Origin: JBBIQS01 sp037442205
GTDB lineage: Bacteria; Myxococcota; Myxococcia; Myxococcales; UBA5297
DNA length: 64,000 nt
Assembly (NCBI GenBank): GCA_037442205.1
Contig: JBBIQS010000008.1
Coordinates: 1-64,000 of the forward strand
Direction: 5' to 3'
Below the pieces are notes generated by a model. The model had not been told where the DNA came from, made no database searches, and saw only the letters and a program-made list of their open reading frames with translations. A program made the translations under genes and the position numbers. Numbering within the stretch: the first letter of the stretch is position 1; the number at the start of each line of letters is the position of its first letter. Positions 43,872 to 54,100 of the stretch are shown in pieces.

Positions 43872-46298
43872 GTGCGTACCTCGCTGGCTGGCTTCTGTTC
43901 GGCGCTGTGTGTGGCGCTGTTCTCGAGCGGCTGTTCGCTGCTCGTCTCCGAGGACCTCACCTGCAAGAGCGACTCCGACTGCACCCACGGTGCGGCGTGC
44001 CAGGCGGGCGTCTGCGTCCTGCCGGCCGAGGATGCCGGCGAGGCGGATGCCGGAAGTGACGGCGGGGTCATCGACGCCGGCGACGACGCAGGCGCGGTCG
44101 ACGCCGGCGACGATGCCGGGGTCGTGGACGCCGGCCAGGACGGCGGGGTCGACGCCGGACCGGTCTGCCCGGCGACGCCCGACTGCACGCTGCCAGAGTG
44201 CGCCGGGGCGGCCTGTGCCACCGGGGCCCACTGCGCCACCGCCGCCTGCCGCAAGGACGGCACCACCTGCGCCATCGCGCCCTCGACCGGGGCGGCGCTC
44301 TGCGACGACGCCAGCTGCGCCGGGATCAGCTGCGGCAACGGAGCCGGAACCTGCACCTCGCTGATGGCCTGCGAGCACGCCACCAAGACCGGCTGCGTCC
44401 TGAACCCGGTCAGCGGAGCCCCTGCGGCCTGCTCGGCGGCCTGCCAGGGCCTCGACTGCGGCACGGGCAAGGTCTGCACCGACACCGCCTGCGAGACCTG
44501 CGGCGCGACCTGCGGCAGCGCTCCTGCCCCGGGCTGCTCCAGTGCCATCAGCTGCTCCGGGGGCACCGCCGGCACCTGCGTCTCCAGCTGCATGTGCTCC
44601 GGCGCTGTCACCGACACCTACTGCGCGGCGTCCAGCGCCTGCCAGAACCTGCAGACCAGCCTCGCCAACTGCGGCTTGTGCGCGCGGGCGTGCCTCGGGA
44701 ACACCTGCACCAGCGGCTGCTGCGGCGAGCCCAGCGACTGCCTGTCGGCGGCCACCGCCTCCTGCGCCCCGCCGGCCAACGCCGGCTACACCTGCGCCAG
44801 CACGCCCTCGCTGCGTGCCCAGGAAACCAACTGCGGCGATGGGATCGACAACGACGGCGACGGCCAGACCGACTGCGCCGACCCCGATTGCCTCGCCAAA
44901 AACTGCGGCGGCGGCGCCGGCACCTGCAGCGCGCAGCTGACCTGCGAGCACAAGACCATGACCGGATGCACGCTCGACCCGGTCACCGGCGCGGCCGCCT
45001 CGTGCAACGCCGCCTGCCTGGGCGTCAGCTGCGGCTCGGGCAAGGCCTGCGGCGCCACCGCCTGCGAGACCTGCGGGGCGACCTGCGGCGGCACTCCGGC
45101 AGCGGGGTGCAGCGCCGCCATCAGCTGCACGGGCTCCACCGCCGGAACCTGCGTCACCAGCTGCCTGTGCGCCGGCACCGCCACCGATACCTACTGCTCG
45201 CCGCCGGGCACCTGTCAGAACCTGCTCACCAGCGCCGCCCACTGCGGCAGCTGCTCGCGGGCCTGCGCCGGCACCACCTGCAGCAATGGCTGCTGCGGCG
45301 AGCCGGGAGACTGCCTGTCGGCGCTGACCGCCACCTGCACGCCGCCGGTCGGCGCCGGCTACGTCTGCTCCAGCACTCCCGCCCTGCGCGCCCAGGAGAC
45401 CGACTGCGGCGACGGGAAGGACAACGACGGCGACGGCCTGATCGACTGCGCCGATCCGGACTGCAATGGGTTGACCTGCGGCGTCGGGCGCACCTGCAGC
45501 GATGCGGTGTGCTGCAACACGGCCTGCAGCGGCGGCTGCGACGTCTGCAAGCTGTCGCTGGGGGCCACCGCCGACGGGACCTGCACCGTCCTGACCGCGG
45601 GCAGCGCCGGAAGCGGCTGCAACGGGTTCCTGTGCAACGGCACCGCCGCCGCCTGCCCGAGCACCTGCGTCGCCGACGCCAACTGCGCCGCCGGCCACTA
45701 TTGCAGCGCTTCCGGGGTATGCACCCTCGACCTGCCCCAGGGCTCGGCCTGCACCGCCGGCAACCAGTGCGCCAGCAAGCAGTGCTCGGACGGCTTCTGC
45801 TGCAACACCGCTTGCGCCGGGGCCTGCGACGCGTGCAGCAAGGCGCTGGGGGCCACCGCCGACGGCACCTGCACCATCCTGGGGAACACCGCGGTCGGAG
45901 GCTGCAGCCCCTACCTGTGCGATGGCGCCAACGCCACCTGCCCGGTCAGCTGCACCCTGCCCAGCCAGTGCGCGACCGGCTTCACCTGCCTCGCCGGGGG
46001 CGCCTGCGGCAAGGAGCCGTTGGGAGCCGCCTGCGCCAACGGAAACCTGTGCGTCAGCGGCTTCTGCGCCGACTCGGTCTGCTGCAACACCGCCTGCGGA
46101 CCGTGCGGCAGGTGCTCCACCGCCACCGGCGCGGCGGTCAACGGAACCTGCGAGCCGCGGCCGGTCGGGACGGTGGTCGCGGCTTGCGGCAATTACCTGT
46201 GCAACGGCACCGCGGTATCGTGCCCCACCACCTGCGCCACCAGCGCCGACTGCGTGGCCCCGGCGACCTGCAACACGACCGCCGGGACCTGCCAGTAG
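43872..46298 (+). CDS. large Cys-rich repeat lipoprotein
   Basis: This 808-residue protein starts at GTG 43872, with lipobox SSGC and Cys21. Residues 50-95 are an Asp-Ala-Gly linker (IDAGDDAGAVDAGDD). Two long repeats follow, each opening with ETCGATCG, passing through CCGEP.DCLSA and ending CGDG.DNDGDG..DCADPDC, an aspartate pattern like calcium-binding thrombospondin type-3 or MopE-like sequences. Then come repeats of CCNTAC...CD.C...LGATADGTCT and a final set ending TTAGTCQ. Nearly every tenth residue is cysteine, so it must fold outside the cytoplasm. Such proteins are typical of Myxococcota surfaces; the role is unknown. Its start follows the previous stop by 2 bp, without a clear ribosome site, suggesting coupling. 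Confidence 0.85.
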   Translation: MRTSLAGFCSALCVALFSSGCSLLVSEDLTCKSDSDCTHGAACQAGVCVLPAEDAGEADAGSDGGVIDAGDDAGAVDAGDDAGVVDAGQDGGVDAGPVCPATPDCTLPECAGAACATGAHCATAACRKDGTTCAIAPSTGAALCDDASCAGISCGNGAGTCTSLMACEHATKTGCVLNPVSGAPAACSAACQGLDCGTGKVCTDTACETCGATCGSAPAPGCSSAISCSGGTAGTCVSSCMCSGAVTDTYCAASSACQNLQTSLANCGLCARACLGNTCTSGCCGEPSDCLSAATASCAPPANAGYTCASTPSLRAQETNCGDGIDNDGDGQTDCADPDCLAKNCGGGAGTCSAQLTCEHKTMTGCTLDPVTGAAASCNAACLGVSCGSGKACGATACETCGATCGGTPAAGCSAAISCTGSTAGTCVTSCLCAGTATDTYCSPPGTCQNLLTSAAHCGSCSRACAGTTCSNGCCGEPGDCLSALTATCTPPVGAGYVCSSTPALRAQETDCGDGKDNDGDGLIDCADPDCNGLTCGVGRTCSDAVCCNTACSGGCDVCKLSLGATADGTCTVLTAGSAGSGCNGFLCNGTAAACPSTCVADANCAAGHYCSASGVCTLDLPQGSACTAGNQCASKQCSDGFCCNTACAGACDACSKALGATADGTCTILGNTAVGGCSPYLCDGANATCPVSCTLPSQCATGFTCLAGGACGKEPLGAACANGNLCVSGFCADSVCCNTACGPCGRCSTATGAAVNGTCEPRPVGTVVAACGNYLCNGTAVSCPTTCATSADCVAPATCNTTAGTCQ

Positions 46299-46320
46299 GG
46301 CACCGCGGCTCGCCGACCTC

Positions 46321-46362
46321 GCGCCGCCGTGGCCACCGAGCCGCGGCGGCGCCGGTCATTTT
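46321..46362 (+). terminator. intrinsic terminator after the Cys-rich lipoprotein gene
   Basis: A 9-bp perfect GC stem (46321-46329 with 46344-46352) is followed by GGTCATTTT. It sits 22 bp after the stop. A second short hairpin (46365-46383) follows before lysC. Confidence 0.6.
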
Positions 46363-46431
46363 CGGCCCTCGCGAGGAGGGCCAATGCTGGCAGAATCGAT
46401 GCAGGGTTTGAGGCGGTAGGAGGCTTTGAAC

Positions 46432-47613
<1,182 letters not shown>

Positions 47614-47618
47614 AGCGC

Positions 47619-47652
47619 GTCGCGGCGGCCCCTCGCGAGGAGCCGCCGCGAC
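47619..47652. terminator. bidirectional hairpin between lysC and the barrel gene
   Basis: A perfect 11-bp stem (47619-47629 with 47642-47652) encloses a second palindrome CCTCGCGAGG. It lies between convergent genes. Confidence 0.65.
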
Positions 47653-47672
47653 TCACAGACTGCGCCGGATCG

Positions 47673-48227
47673 CTAGAAGAGGATGCCCAGGCCGACGCGC
47701 GGCCCGGTGTATCCGAACTCGCCGCGCAGGGTCATCTTGTCGGCGAACTTCCAGACCACGCCCAGACCGCTGTCCCAGTAGAGGCTGGCGCCGGTGCCGA
47801 CGTAGCCGGAGTAGCTCGAGAAGCGCATGTTGAGCCCGAGCGCGATCTTCCAGTAGGCCGACAGGTTGGGGAGGAAGAAGAAGCGCCACATCGCCTCGGC
47901 CGGGATGCTCACGTTGGTCCAGCCGTAGCCGAAGTAGTTGCCCACCGAGATGTCGCCACCGAACTCCAGCTCGAAGGAGTCGTTGACCGGCGGGATGAAG
48001 CCGTTGGGGACGATCGGGATGTTGTAGCGGGCGCCGACGCCGATGCCGACGCCGTAGTACCAGGGGGCGAAGGCCCAGAACGACAGCATCTGTGGCCGCT
48101 CCTGCGGAGAGCGGTCGAGCAGATAGCCGGCGCGGTGGGCGCCTTCCTCCTGGGCGCCGGCCAGCGCGGGGGCGGCCAGCACGCTCAGGGCAGCGGCGAG
48201 CGACACGACGGTGAGAATCCGCTTCAT
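47673..48227 (-). CDS. small outer-membrane beta-barrel protein
   Basis: This 184-residue protein has a signal peptide (MKRILTVVSLAAALSVLAAPALAGAQ) and then amphipathic strands rich in Tyr, Phe, Trp and Gly, such as YYGVGIGVGARYNIPIVP, GGDISVGNYFGYGW and LGLNMRFSSYSGYVG. It ends GPRVGLGILF, with a C-terminal Phe as recognised by the BAM machinery. An eight-stranded barrel is likely. The function (porin, adhesin or structural) cannot be told. Its own promoter lies 70-95 bp upstream. Confidence 0.8.
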   Translation of the reverse strand: MKRILTVVSLAAALSVLAAPALAGAQEEGAHRAGYLLDRSPQERPQMLSFWAFAPWYYGVGIGVGARYNIPIVPNGFIPPVNDSFELEFGGDISVGNYFGYGWTNVSIPAEAMWRFFFLPNLSAYWKIALGLNMRFSSYSGYVGTGASLYWDSGLGVVWKFADKMTLRGEFGYTGPRVGLGILF

Positions 48228-48294
48228 GTGCGTCCTCCAAAGTCGATGAATTAGGGGGAAAGGCTCCCCAGCTCCCAAGACTGCCGGGCAGCAT

Positions 48295-48322
48295 TCCTAG
48301 AGGTTTCTCAGGCGTTTGCCAA
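48295..48322 (-). promoter_or_regulatory. barrel-gene promoter, TTGGCA-N16-TAGGAA
   Basis: On the minus strand, TTGGCA (48317-48322) and TAGGAA (48295-48300) are 16 bp apart, giving a leader of about 60 bases. The -10 is close to the TAGGTT form seen before groES, rpoZ and the ABC operon. Confidence 0.6.
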
Positions 48323-48411
48323 GCATTTGTCGGGGGCAGCGCCCGGCAGGTCGGGGGAGGCCAGCGGTCGCGGGGAAGGCGAGTGAGGGAAGGACCCGGC
48401 GGGGATGCCGC

Positions 48412-48441
48412 GGCCGAGGGATCTGGCGAGACCCCTCGGCC
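48412..48441 (-). terminator. hairpin after the DUF1059 gene
   Basis: A perfect 9-bp stem, GGCCGAGGG (48412-48420) with CCCTCGGCC (48433-48441), lies 22 bp downstream of the DUF1059 stop on the minus strand. No T-run follows. Confidence 0.45.
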
Positions 48442-48463
48442 GGCGCTGCTGGGTGAGTCGGCG

Positions 48464-48673
48464 CTACTTGCTGCGGGCCATGGAGATCTTGTGGTCGATG
48501 CTCTCCTCGTCGTGGATGAGGAAGTCGACCCGCTGAGTCAGCTCCGGGGTCATCGGCATCTGGTGCGCCTTCTGGGCGTGGTCGGTGACCTGTTTGAAGA
48601 CCTCCTCCTTGGTGTTGCCCTTGCCGACCCACTCGCAGTTCATCCCAGTGTCTTTACAGTGGAAATCCTTCAT
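48464..48673 (-). CDS. DUF1059 small protein
   Basis: This 69-residue protein begins MKDFHCKDTGMNCEWVGKGNTKEEVFKQVTDHAQKAHQM, the DUF1059 pattern: two cysteines and a DHA.KAH histidine segment that could bind a metal. Length is typical. GAGGAGG precedes the ATG. The function of the family is unknown. The gene appears monocistronic. Confidence 0.88.
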   Translation of the reverse strand: MKDFHCKDTGMNCEWVGKGNTKEEVFKQVTDHAQKAHQMPMTPELTQRVDFLIHDEESIDHKISMARSK

Positions 48674-48753
48674 GGCGGCCCTCCTCGAGATGTGAATCTG
48701 GGCCTGCTGCGGCGCGGCGGCGAAGCCCGGGCGGGGCGATTCGTAAAATCCGA

Positions 48754-48782
48754 GGAAACTTCCTCTGACGCGGTACGATAAT
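48754..48782 (+). promoter_or_regulatory. possible promoter of the L,D-transpeptidase gene
   Basis: GGAAAC (48754-48759) and GATAAT (48777-48782) are 17 bp apart. The first hexamer resembles the -35 of ECF sigma-factor promoters, while GATAAT resembles a housekeeping -10. The assignment is weak. Confidence 0.3.
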
Positions 48783-48842
48783 CGGGTCTTGCCGGCCGGC
48801 GGGTCCCGCCAGCCGCGCGGGGGAAATGTCAGGAGCGAGCTC

Positions 48843-49808
48843 ATGCCTCCCAAGGTCGGCGGAACCACCGGAGTCACCCCGACGACGCCGGTGAGCGGAA
48901 CCGGCACGGCGGCCAAGGTCTTCGGCTGCCGCGGCTTCCAGAACGACGCCCTGCTGCGCGGGATCGCTGCCGGGACGGCCCCCGCAATCGCCAAGGGTGC
49001 GCCCAAGGGCGACAGCATCAAGCTCGCCCAGACCGCGCTCTTTTCACTGGGCTACCTGTCCAAGCGCGCCGGGCTCGACGGTGCCTTCGGGCCGGGGACG
49101 GAGACGGCGATCAAGTCCTTCCAGGCCAAGGCCAAGCTGTCGCAGACCGGCAAGCTCGACGCCGCCACCCTCAAGGCCCTGGATTCGGCGGCGGCGGCAC
49201 AGATTGCCGAGCTGCAGAAGAAGTCGCCGCCGCTGGGGAGCCTGCGCGGCAACTATGAGATCGTCGCCGACATCTCCAACCCGGCGATGACCCGGCTGTA
49301 CGTGATGGGAGCCAATGGCAAGGTGATCTCGCGCTACCTGACCTCGCCGGGACGCGCCGAGTTCCCCACCGTCGGCGACCGCTTCACCATCCCCGACGTG
49401 CTGGTGCGCCAGCCCTGGAATCCGCCCAAGAGCGCCTGGGCGGCCAACGCCCAGCCGATCCCGCCGGGGATCGACAACCCGATGGGCATCATGAAGATGT
49501 CGCTGGGGGCGTACTCGGAGTTCATCCACGGCATTCCGCCGTGCGAGGAGCCCGAGCTCGGCCGCGCCGCCTCCCACGGCTGCCTGCGGATGAGCGGCTG
49601 CAACGTCCTCGAGCTGCATGAGAAGTACGCCGAGGCCGGCACCCGGGTGACCATCAACCGCGACCCGAAGAAGAGCGCCGAGCTGCAGATGAAGTACGAG
49701 GACGCCCACATCATCGACCGGCCCACCGACGCCGGGCGCGAATACCTGTTCGGCTACGCCAGCGGCGAGCTGGGGCAGGGGCAGCACTACACCGCGCCGG
49801 TGGCGTGA
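48843..49808 (+). CDS. L,D-transpeptidase (YkuD) with peptidoglycan-binding domain
   Basis: This 321-residue protein has a Thr/Pro/Gly-rich N-terminus, then a PG-binding domain (about 50-120, LAQTALFSLGYLSKRAGLDGAFGPGTETAIKSFQ). A YkuD domain follows (about 140-290) with the catalytic HG...SHGCLRM motif (IHGIPP, then ASHGCLRMS, Cys in the SHGC box). YkuD enzymes crosslink peptidoglycan 3-3 or attach proteins to it. No signal peptide is visible, which is unusual; export by another route or a missed upstream start is possible. ATG 48843 follows AGGAG. Confidence 0.9.
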   Translation: MPPKVGGTTGVTPTTPVSGTGTAAKVFGCRGFQNDALLRGIAAGTAPAIAKGAPKGDSIKLAQTALFSLGYLSKRAGLDGAFGPGTETAIKSFQAKAKLSQTGKLDAATLKALDSAAAAQIAELQKKSPPLGSLRGNYEIVADISNPAMTRLYVMGANGKVISRYLTSPGRAEFPTVGDRFTIPDVLVRQPWNPPKSAWAANAQPIPPGIDNPMGIMKMSLGAYSEFIHGIPPCEEPELGRAASHGCLRMSGCNVLELHEKYAEAGTRVTINRDPKKSAELQMKYEDAHIIDRPTDAGREYLFGYASGELGQGQHYTAPVA

Positions 49809-49917
49809 GCGCTTCAGCGAGACCGACGCCGCGTTCGGAACCTCGCCCGCAGGATGGGTTCGCTGCGCGCGGCGCGATTCGGCTCCCCGCTTCCTGGGTA
49901 GGTCACCAGAGTATCGA

Positions 49918-50049
49918 TTAGCACGCCGCTGGAGGGCCTGCGATCGCTCGGTGGGGCCTCAAGGAAATGCTCCAGCGCAATCCGAACGAGCGCCGACTGC
50001 GAAAGAGCTCCCGTTTCCGGGCGGCTCCGGGCTTGCGCTTGGTCTTCAT
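49918..50049 (-). pseudogene. probable antitoxin remnant next to the broken toxin
   Basis: A short frame of 43 residues starts MKTKRKPGAARKRELF, overlapping the toxin stop as ATGA. A basic start of this kind is common in antitoxins paired with RelE/HigB-like toxins, but the rest (FRSRRSFGLRWSIS...) shows no HTH. Another frame over the same bases reads ALSQSALVRIALEHFLE, which resembles a ribbon-helix-helix. A second frameshift is therefore suspected. Confidence is low. Confidence 0.35.
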
Positions 50050-50391
50050 TGCACCTTCCTCGCTTTCACCTCTCGCTTGAGCAGTTCCTTCAACACGGCA
50101 CGCTGGGCGGGGGTGAGGTCCTTCGCCTCTCCCTTTCCGTAGATTGCGAACAGCCCGGAACCGCGCGCCCGGTTTCCACCAAAAGTAGATGACGCGGAGC
50201 CCTCCGCGCGTGCCCTTGCCGCGCCGCGGGTCGGCGAAGCGCAGCTTGCGCAAGCCGCCGGAGTCGCGGATCAGATCTCCGGCCTCGGGCTCGTCCATGA
50301 GCTTCTCCTGGAGATCGGCGAATGCGCCGTCGTCCAGGTAGTTGGCGAGCTGGCGCTCGAACACCGGCATCTCGATGAACGCGGCCTTCAC
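50046..50391 (-). pseudogene. RelE/HigB-like toxin gene with a one-base frameshift
   Basis: From GTG 50391 the frame reads KAAFIEMPVFERQLANYLDD, EKLMDEPEAGDLIRDSGGLRKLRF, then RRGKGTRGGLRVIYFWWKPGARF, a clear RelE/HigB-type toxin. It then turns into unrelated sequence. The expected end (LFAIYGKGEAKDLTPAQR, VLKELLKREVKARKVQ) lies in the +1 frame and stops at 50046-50048. Removing one base from the CCC run at 50154-50156 joins the two parts into a normal 114-residue toxin; the total of 346 nt is one more than a multiple of three. This is either an inactivated toxin or a homopolymer sequencing error. Confidence 0.75.
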
Positions 50392-50700
50392 CGAGTCAGT
50401 ACACGCAAGGAACGTATGGCCGCAAGTTGCGTACAGTCCTTCTCGTGGCCAGCGCCGATGGCTGCCTGTGGAGGCGGCGCCCGTCCATGTTCTTCGTTGG
50501 GGCCGCTCTGGAGCGGGGAGGAGGGGCGACTTCTGATCCATCTGAACTGAAGCCGGGGCCTGCCGCTCCCCGTGGCGAGGCGGCTGACGGCCCTCGATCC
50601 GCCTTCTTGCGAGATGACGTTGGGCGGCCGGCAGGCCGTCCGCCCGCCCGTTTGGGGAAAGGGCGGCCGAGCCTGTAGGATGCGCCTGATGGAGGGGCGC
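50392..50700. other. intergenic region between the toxin remnant and the lipoprotein gene
   Basis: This 309-bp gap holds a possible leftward toxin promoter, TTGCGG-N16-TGTACT on the minus strand, with an inverted repeat ACGCAA (50403-50408) / TTGCGT (50427-50432). It also holds one copy of a 22-bp repeat (50535-50556). A TAGGAT at 50676-50681 could be the -10 of the next gene. No ORF with protein-like sequence is seen. Confidence 0.45.
50535..50556 (+). repeat. 22-bp direct repeat, left copy
   Basis: The 22 bases here match 20 of 22 with 54537-54558 (both end GAACTGAAGCCGG). The two copies are in the same orientation and flank the lipoprotein plus collagen-like gene pair, 4 kb apart. Confidence 0.55.
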
Positions 50701-51102
50701 ATGCCGACTGCACGCTTCAACCTCTCGGTCCTCGCGCCTCGGTTCCTGGCGGCGGTGCTCCTGGCGCTGGCGGGCTGCGACAGCTCTCCCGCCGCCACCG
50801 GGAACCCCGATGCCGACCTGGCCGAGGACGCCCAAGTCGTGGAGCCACCCGACGCGGCGGTGATCCCTCCCGCCGACGCCGGCGAGCCGCCCGATGCCTC
50901 GCTCAGCGACGGCGGCCAAGCCGTCGATGCCGGAGTCCGCCCGACCGGCGGCGAGTGGATCAGCGCCGGCGGCAGCGCCTCGAGTCAGCACTACCGGCTC
51001 ACCTTCTCGGTCGGCCATTCTCCGCAGGACGCCGTCCGCGCCCAGTCGTCGCGCTACAAGCTGAGCGGCGGAGTCATCGCCGCGCCCGGGGGTTCGAAAT
51101 GA
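50701..51102 (+). CDS. small lipoprotein coupled to the collagen-like gene
   Basis: This 133-residue protein has a signal peptide ending ALLALAGC-like (LALAGC, Cys26). A Pro/Asp/Ala linker follows (DAAVIPPADAGEPPDAS). The last 50 residues are GGEWISAGGSASSQHYRLTFSVGHS and SSRYKLSGGVIAAPG. This ending resembles segments in other deltaproteobacterial surface proteins that carry repeats, but no name is known. ATG 50701 has GGAGGGG upstream; ATG 50680 and 50689 are alternatives. The stop overlaps the next start (ATGA). Confidence 0.72.
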   Translation: MPTARFNLSVLAPRFLAAVLLALAGCDSSPAATGNPDADLAEDAQVVEPPDAAVIPPADAGEPPDASLSDGGQAVDAGVRPTGGEWISAGGSASSQHYRLTFSVGHSPQDAVRAQSSRYKLSGGVIAAPGGSK

Positions 51103-54100
51103 AGACCATCGCCGCCTGCCTCGCCGCCCTGGCGCTGCTGCTCTCCTGGTCGGCCCTCGCCGAGCCGGTGCCGCAGAAGCTCGTTCACCAGGGCCGCCTC
51201 GTCGGTCTCAACGACCAGCCGGTGGCCGGCCCCGTCGACATGACCTTCCGGGTCTACGACGCTGAGACCGCAGCGACCCCGCTGTGGACCGAGACTACCC
51301 AGGTGACGCTGACCAACGGCTACTACTCGGTGCCGCTGGGGGCCGCCACCGCGTTCACCCAGGGGCTCTTCAATGGAGCGCCGCGGTGGCTCGGCATCAC
51401 CGTGGGAACCGACGACGAGATGGTGCCGCGCGCGCCCATTCTCTCGGTGCCCTACGCCCTCACCGCGGGCGACGCGGTCGGGGAGATCCACCCGGTCTCG
51501 GTCAGCGTCGGCGGACAAACGGTGATCGACTCCACCGGCAAGTGGGTTGGCCCGACGACCGGCCTGGCGGGCCCCGCCGGGCAGTCGGTGCAGACCAGCG
51601 CCGAGCCGCCCGGCCCCAACTGCCCCACCGGCGGCGTGATGCTGGTGTCGGCGAGCGGGACCAACTACCTGTGCAACGGCGCGGCGTCGTCGGGCGGGAT
51701 CGAGGCCGTGCCGGAGCCGGTCGGAGCGAACTGCGCCGCCGGCGGCCTCAAGCTGACTTCCTCGGCGGGCGTCTCCTACCTCTGCAATGGAACGCCAGGC
51801 GCCCAGGGCGTGCAGGGACCCACCGGGCCGCAGGGGCCTCAGGGCGTCCCGGGAGCTCAAGGAGTTCAGGGACCGGTGGGGCTTCCCGGGGCCAACGGGT
51901 TCTCGGTCGCCGTCGCCTCCGAGGCGCCGGGCCCCAATTGCACCTGGGGCGGCCTCAAGGTGACCTCGGCGACGGGCGATTCCTTCGTCTGCAACGGCGC
52001 CCCGGGATCGCAGGGCTCCCAGGGAATCCAAGGCCTGCAGGGGCCGGCCGGTGCCAACGGCGTCTCGGTCACCGGCGCGATCGAGCCCCCGGGCCTCAAT
52101 TGCCCGGCTGGCGGAATGAAGTACACCTCGGCCACCGGCACCAGCTACGTCTGCGACGGCGCGATCGGTCCCCAGGGGGCAATGGGCCTCACCGGTCCCC
52201 AGGGCCCAGCGGGCGCGATGGGCGCGACAGGTCTGCAGGGGCCGATGGGCCTCACCGGTCCCCAGGGCCCTGCCGGCGCGAATGGCGCGACAGGACCGCA
52301 GGGACCGGCAGGTGCCAATGGCGTCTCAGTCACCGGCTCGATCGAGCCGGCTGGCCTCAATTGCCCGGCTGGCGGCATGAAGTACACCTCGGCCACCGGG
52401 ACCAGCTACGTCTGCAACGGTGCGATCGGTCCCCAGGGGCCTGCGGGCGCGACGGGTCCGCAGGGGCCGGCAGGAGCGGGCGGTGCTGCCGGCGCGACGG
52501 GGGCGACCGGTCCGCAGGGCCCGGCCGGAGCCAACGGAGTCTCGGTGACCGGCGCCGTCGAGTTGGCGGGCGCGAATTGCGCCGCCGGCGGCGTGAAGTA
52601 CACCTCGGCCAGTGGCACTACCTACGTCTGCAATGGTCAGGTCGGCGCGACTGGCGCGACCGGCGCAGTCGGTCCGATGGGTCCGCAGGGGCCGGCTGGT
52701 CCCGCCGGTCCGCAGGGCCCGGCCGGAGCCAACGGCGTCTCGGTCACTGGCGTTGCCGAGCCCGCGGGCGTGAACTGCGCCGCCGGCGGCATGAAGTACA
52801 CCTCGGCCAGCGGCACCACCTACGTCTGCAACGGCCAGGTCGGCGCGACTGGAGCGACCGGCGCAGCCGGTCCAACGGGTCCCCAGGGGCCGATGGGCCT
52901 CACTGGTTCCCAGGGCCCTGCGGGTGCGATGGGCGCGACGGGTCCGCAGGGGCCCGCCGGAGCGAACGGCGTCTCGGTCACCGGCGTGGCCGAGCCAGCG
53001 GGCGTGAACTGCGCCGCCGGCGGCATGAAGTACACCTCGGCCAGCGGCACCACCTACGTCTGCAACGGCCAGCTTGGCGCGACTGGAGCGACCGGCGCAG
53101 CCGGTCCGACGGGGCCGCAGGGTCCGATGGGCGCGACGGGTCCACAGGGGCCCGCCGGAGCGAGCGGCATCTCGGTCACCGGCGTGGCCGAGCCTGCGGG
53201 CGTGAACTGCGCCGCCGGCGGCATGAAGTACACCTCGGCCAGCGGCACCACCTACGTGTGCAATGGCCAGGTCGGCGCGACTGGAGCGACCGGCGCAGCC
53301 GGTCCGACGGGTCCGCAGGGTCCAGCCGGAGGAAACGGCGTCTCGGTTACCGGCGTGGTCGAGCTTGCGGGCGTGAACTGCGCCGCCGGCGGCATGAAGT
53401 ACACCTCGGCCAGCGGCACCACCTACGTGTGCAATGGCCAAGCCGGCGCGCCTGGAGCGACCGGCGCAGCCGGTCCGACGGGTCCGCAGGGGCTGACAGG
53501 CCCCGCCGGTTCGCAGGGCCCGGCCGGAGCCAACGGCGTCTCGGTCGTCGGCGCCTCCGAGCCCGCCGGGTTGAACTGCACCTTCGGCGGCACCCGGCTC
53601 AGCTCGGCCTCCGGCATCACCTACGTCTGCAACGGCGCCCCGGGATCGCAGGGCCCCCAGGGAATCCAAGGCCTGCAGGGGCCGGCGGGGGCCGCCGGCG
53701 CGGCCGGAGCCAATGGCGCCACCGGCGCAACTGGAGCCCCAGGCCAGTCGGTGACCGGGAGCTCGGAGCCCGCCGGGGCGAATTGCACCTACGGCGGGTC
53801 CAGGTTCAGCTCGGCCAGCGGCATGAGCTTCGCGTGCAACGGCGCGCCGGGCGCCACCGGTGCGCAGGGGCCCGCCGGGCCGACCAACCTCTTCGGAAGC
53901 GGAACCACCGGCTACGTTCCGGTCTGGACGGCCGCCAACACCTTCGGGAACTCCTCGCTCACCGACAACGGCCTGATGGTTCAGACCGTCGAGAGCCTGA
54001 GCGGCGGTCAGCTGTGCATCGGCACCGACTGCCGCAGCTCCTTCAACAACCCCGACGCGCTCTCGGTCAACCCCATGCCTCGGACCTGCCCGGTGGGCCA

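Noticed and set aside
49918..51018. 366-residue minus-strand open frame
   Set aside because: Only the part after 50391 resembles a protein (the toxin), and its end changes frame; the first 200 codons lie antisense to the lipoprotein gene and intergenic DNA.
51582..53843. Possible CRISPR or satellite array
   Set aside because: The repeats stay in one coding frame, encode a conserved Cys module and are separated by Gly-X-Y codons of varying length, not by unique spacers.
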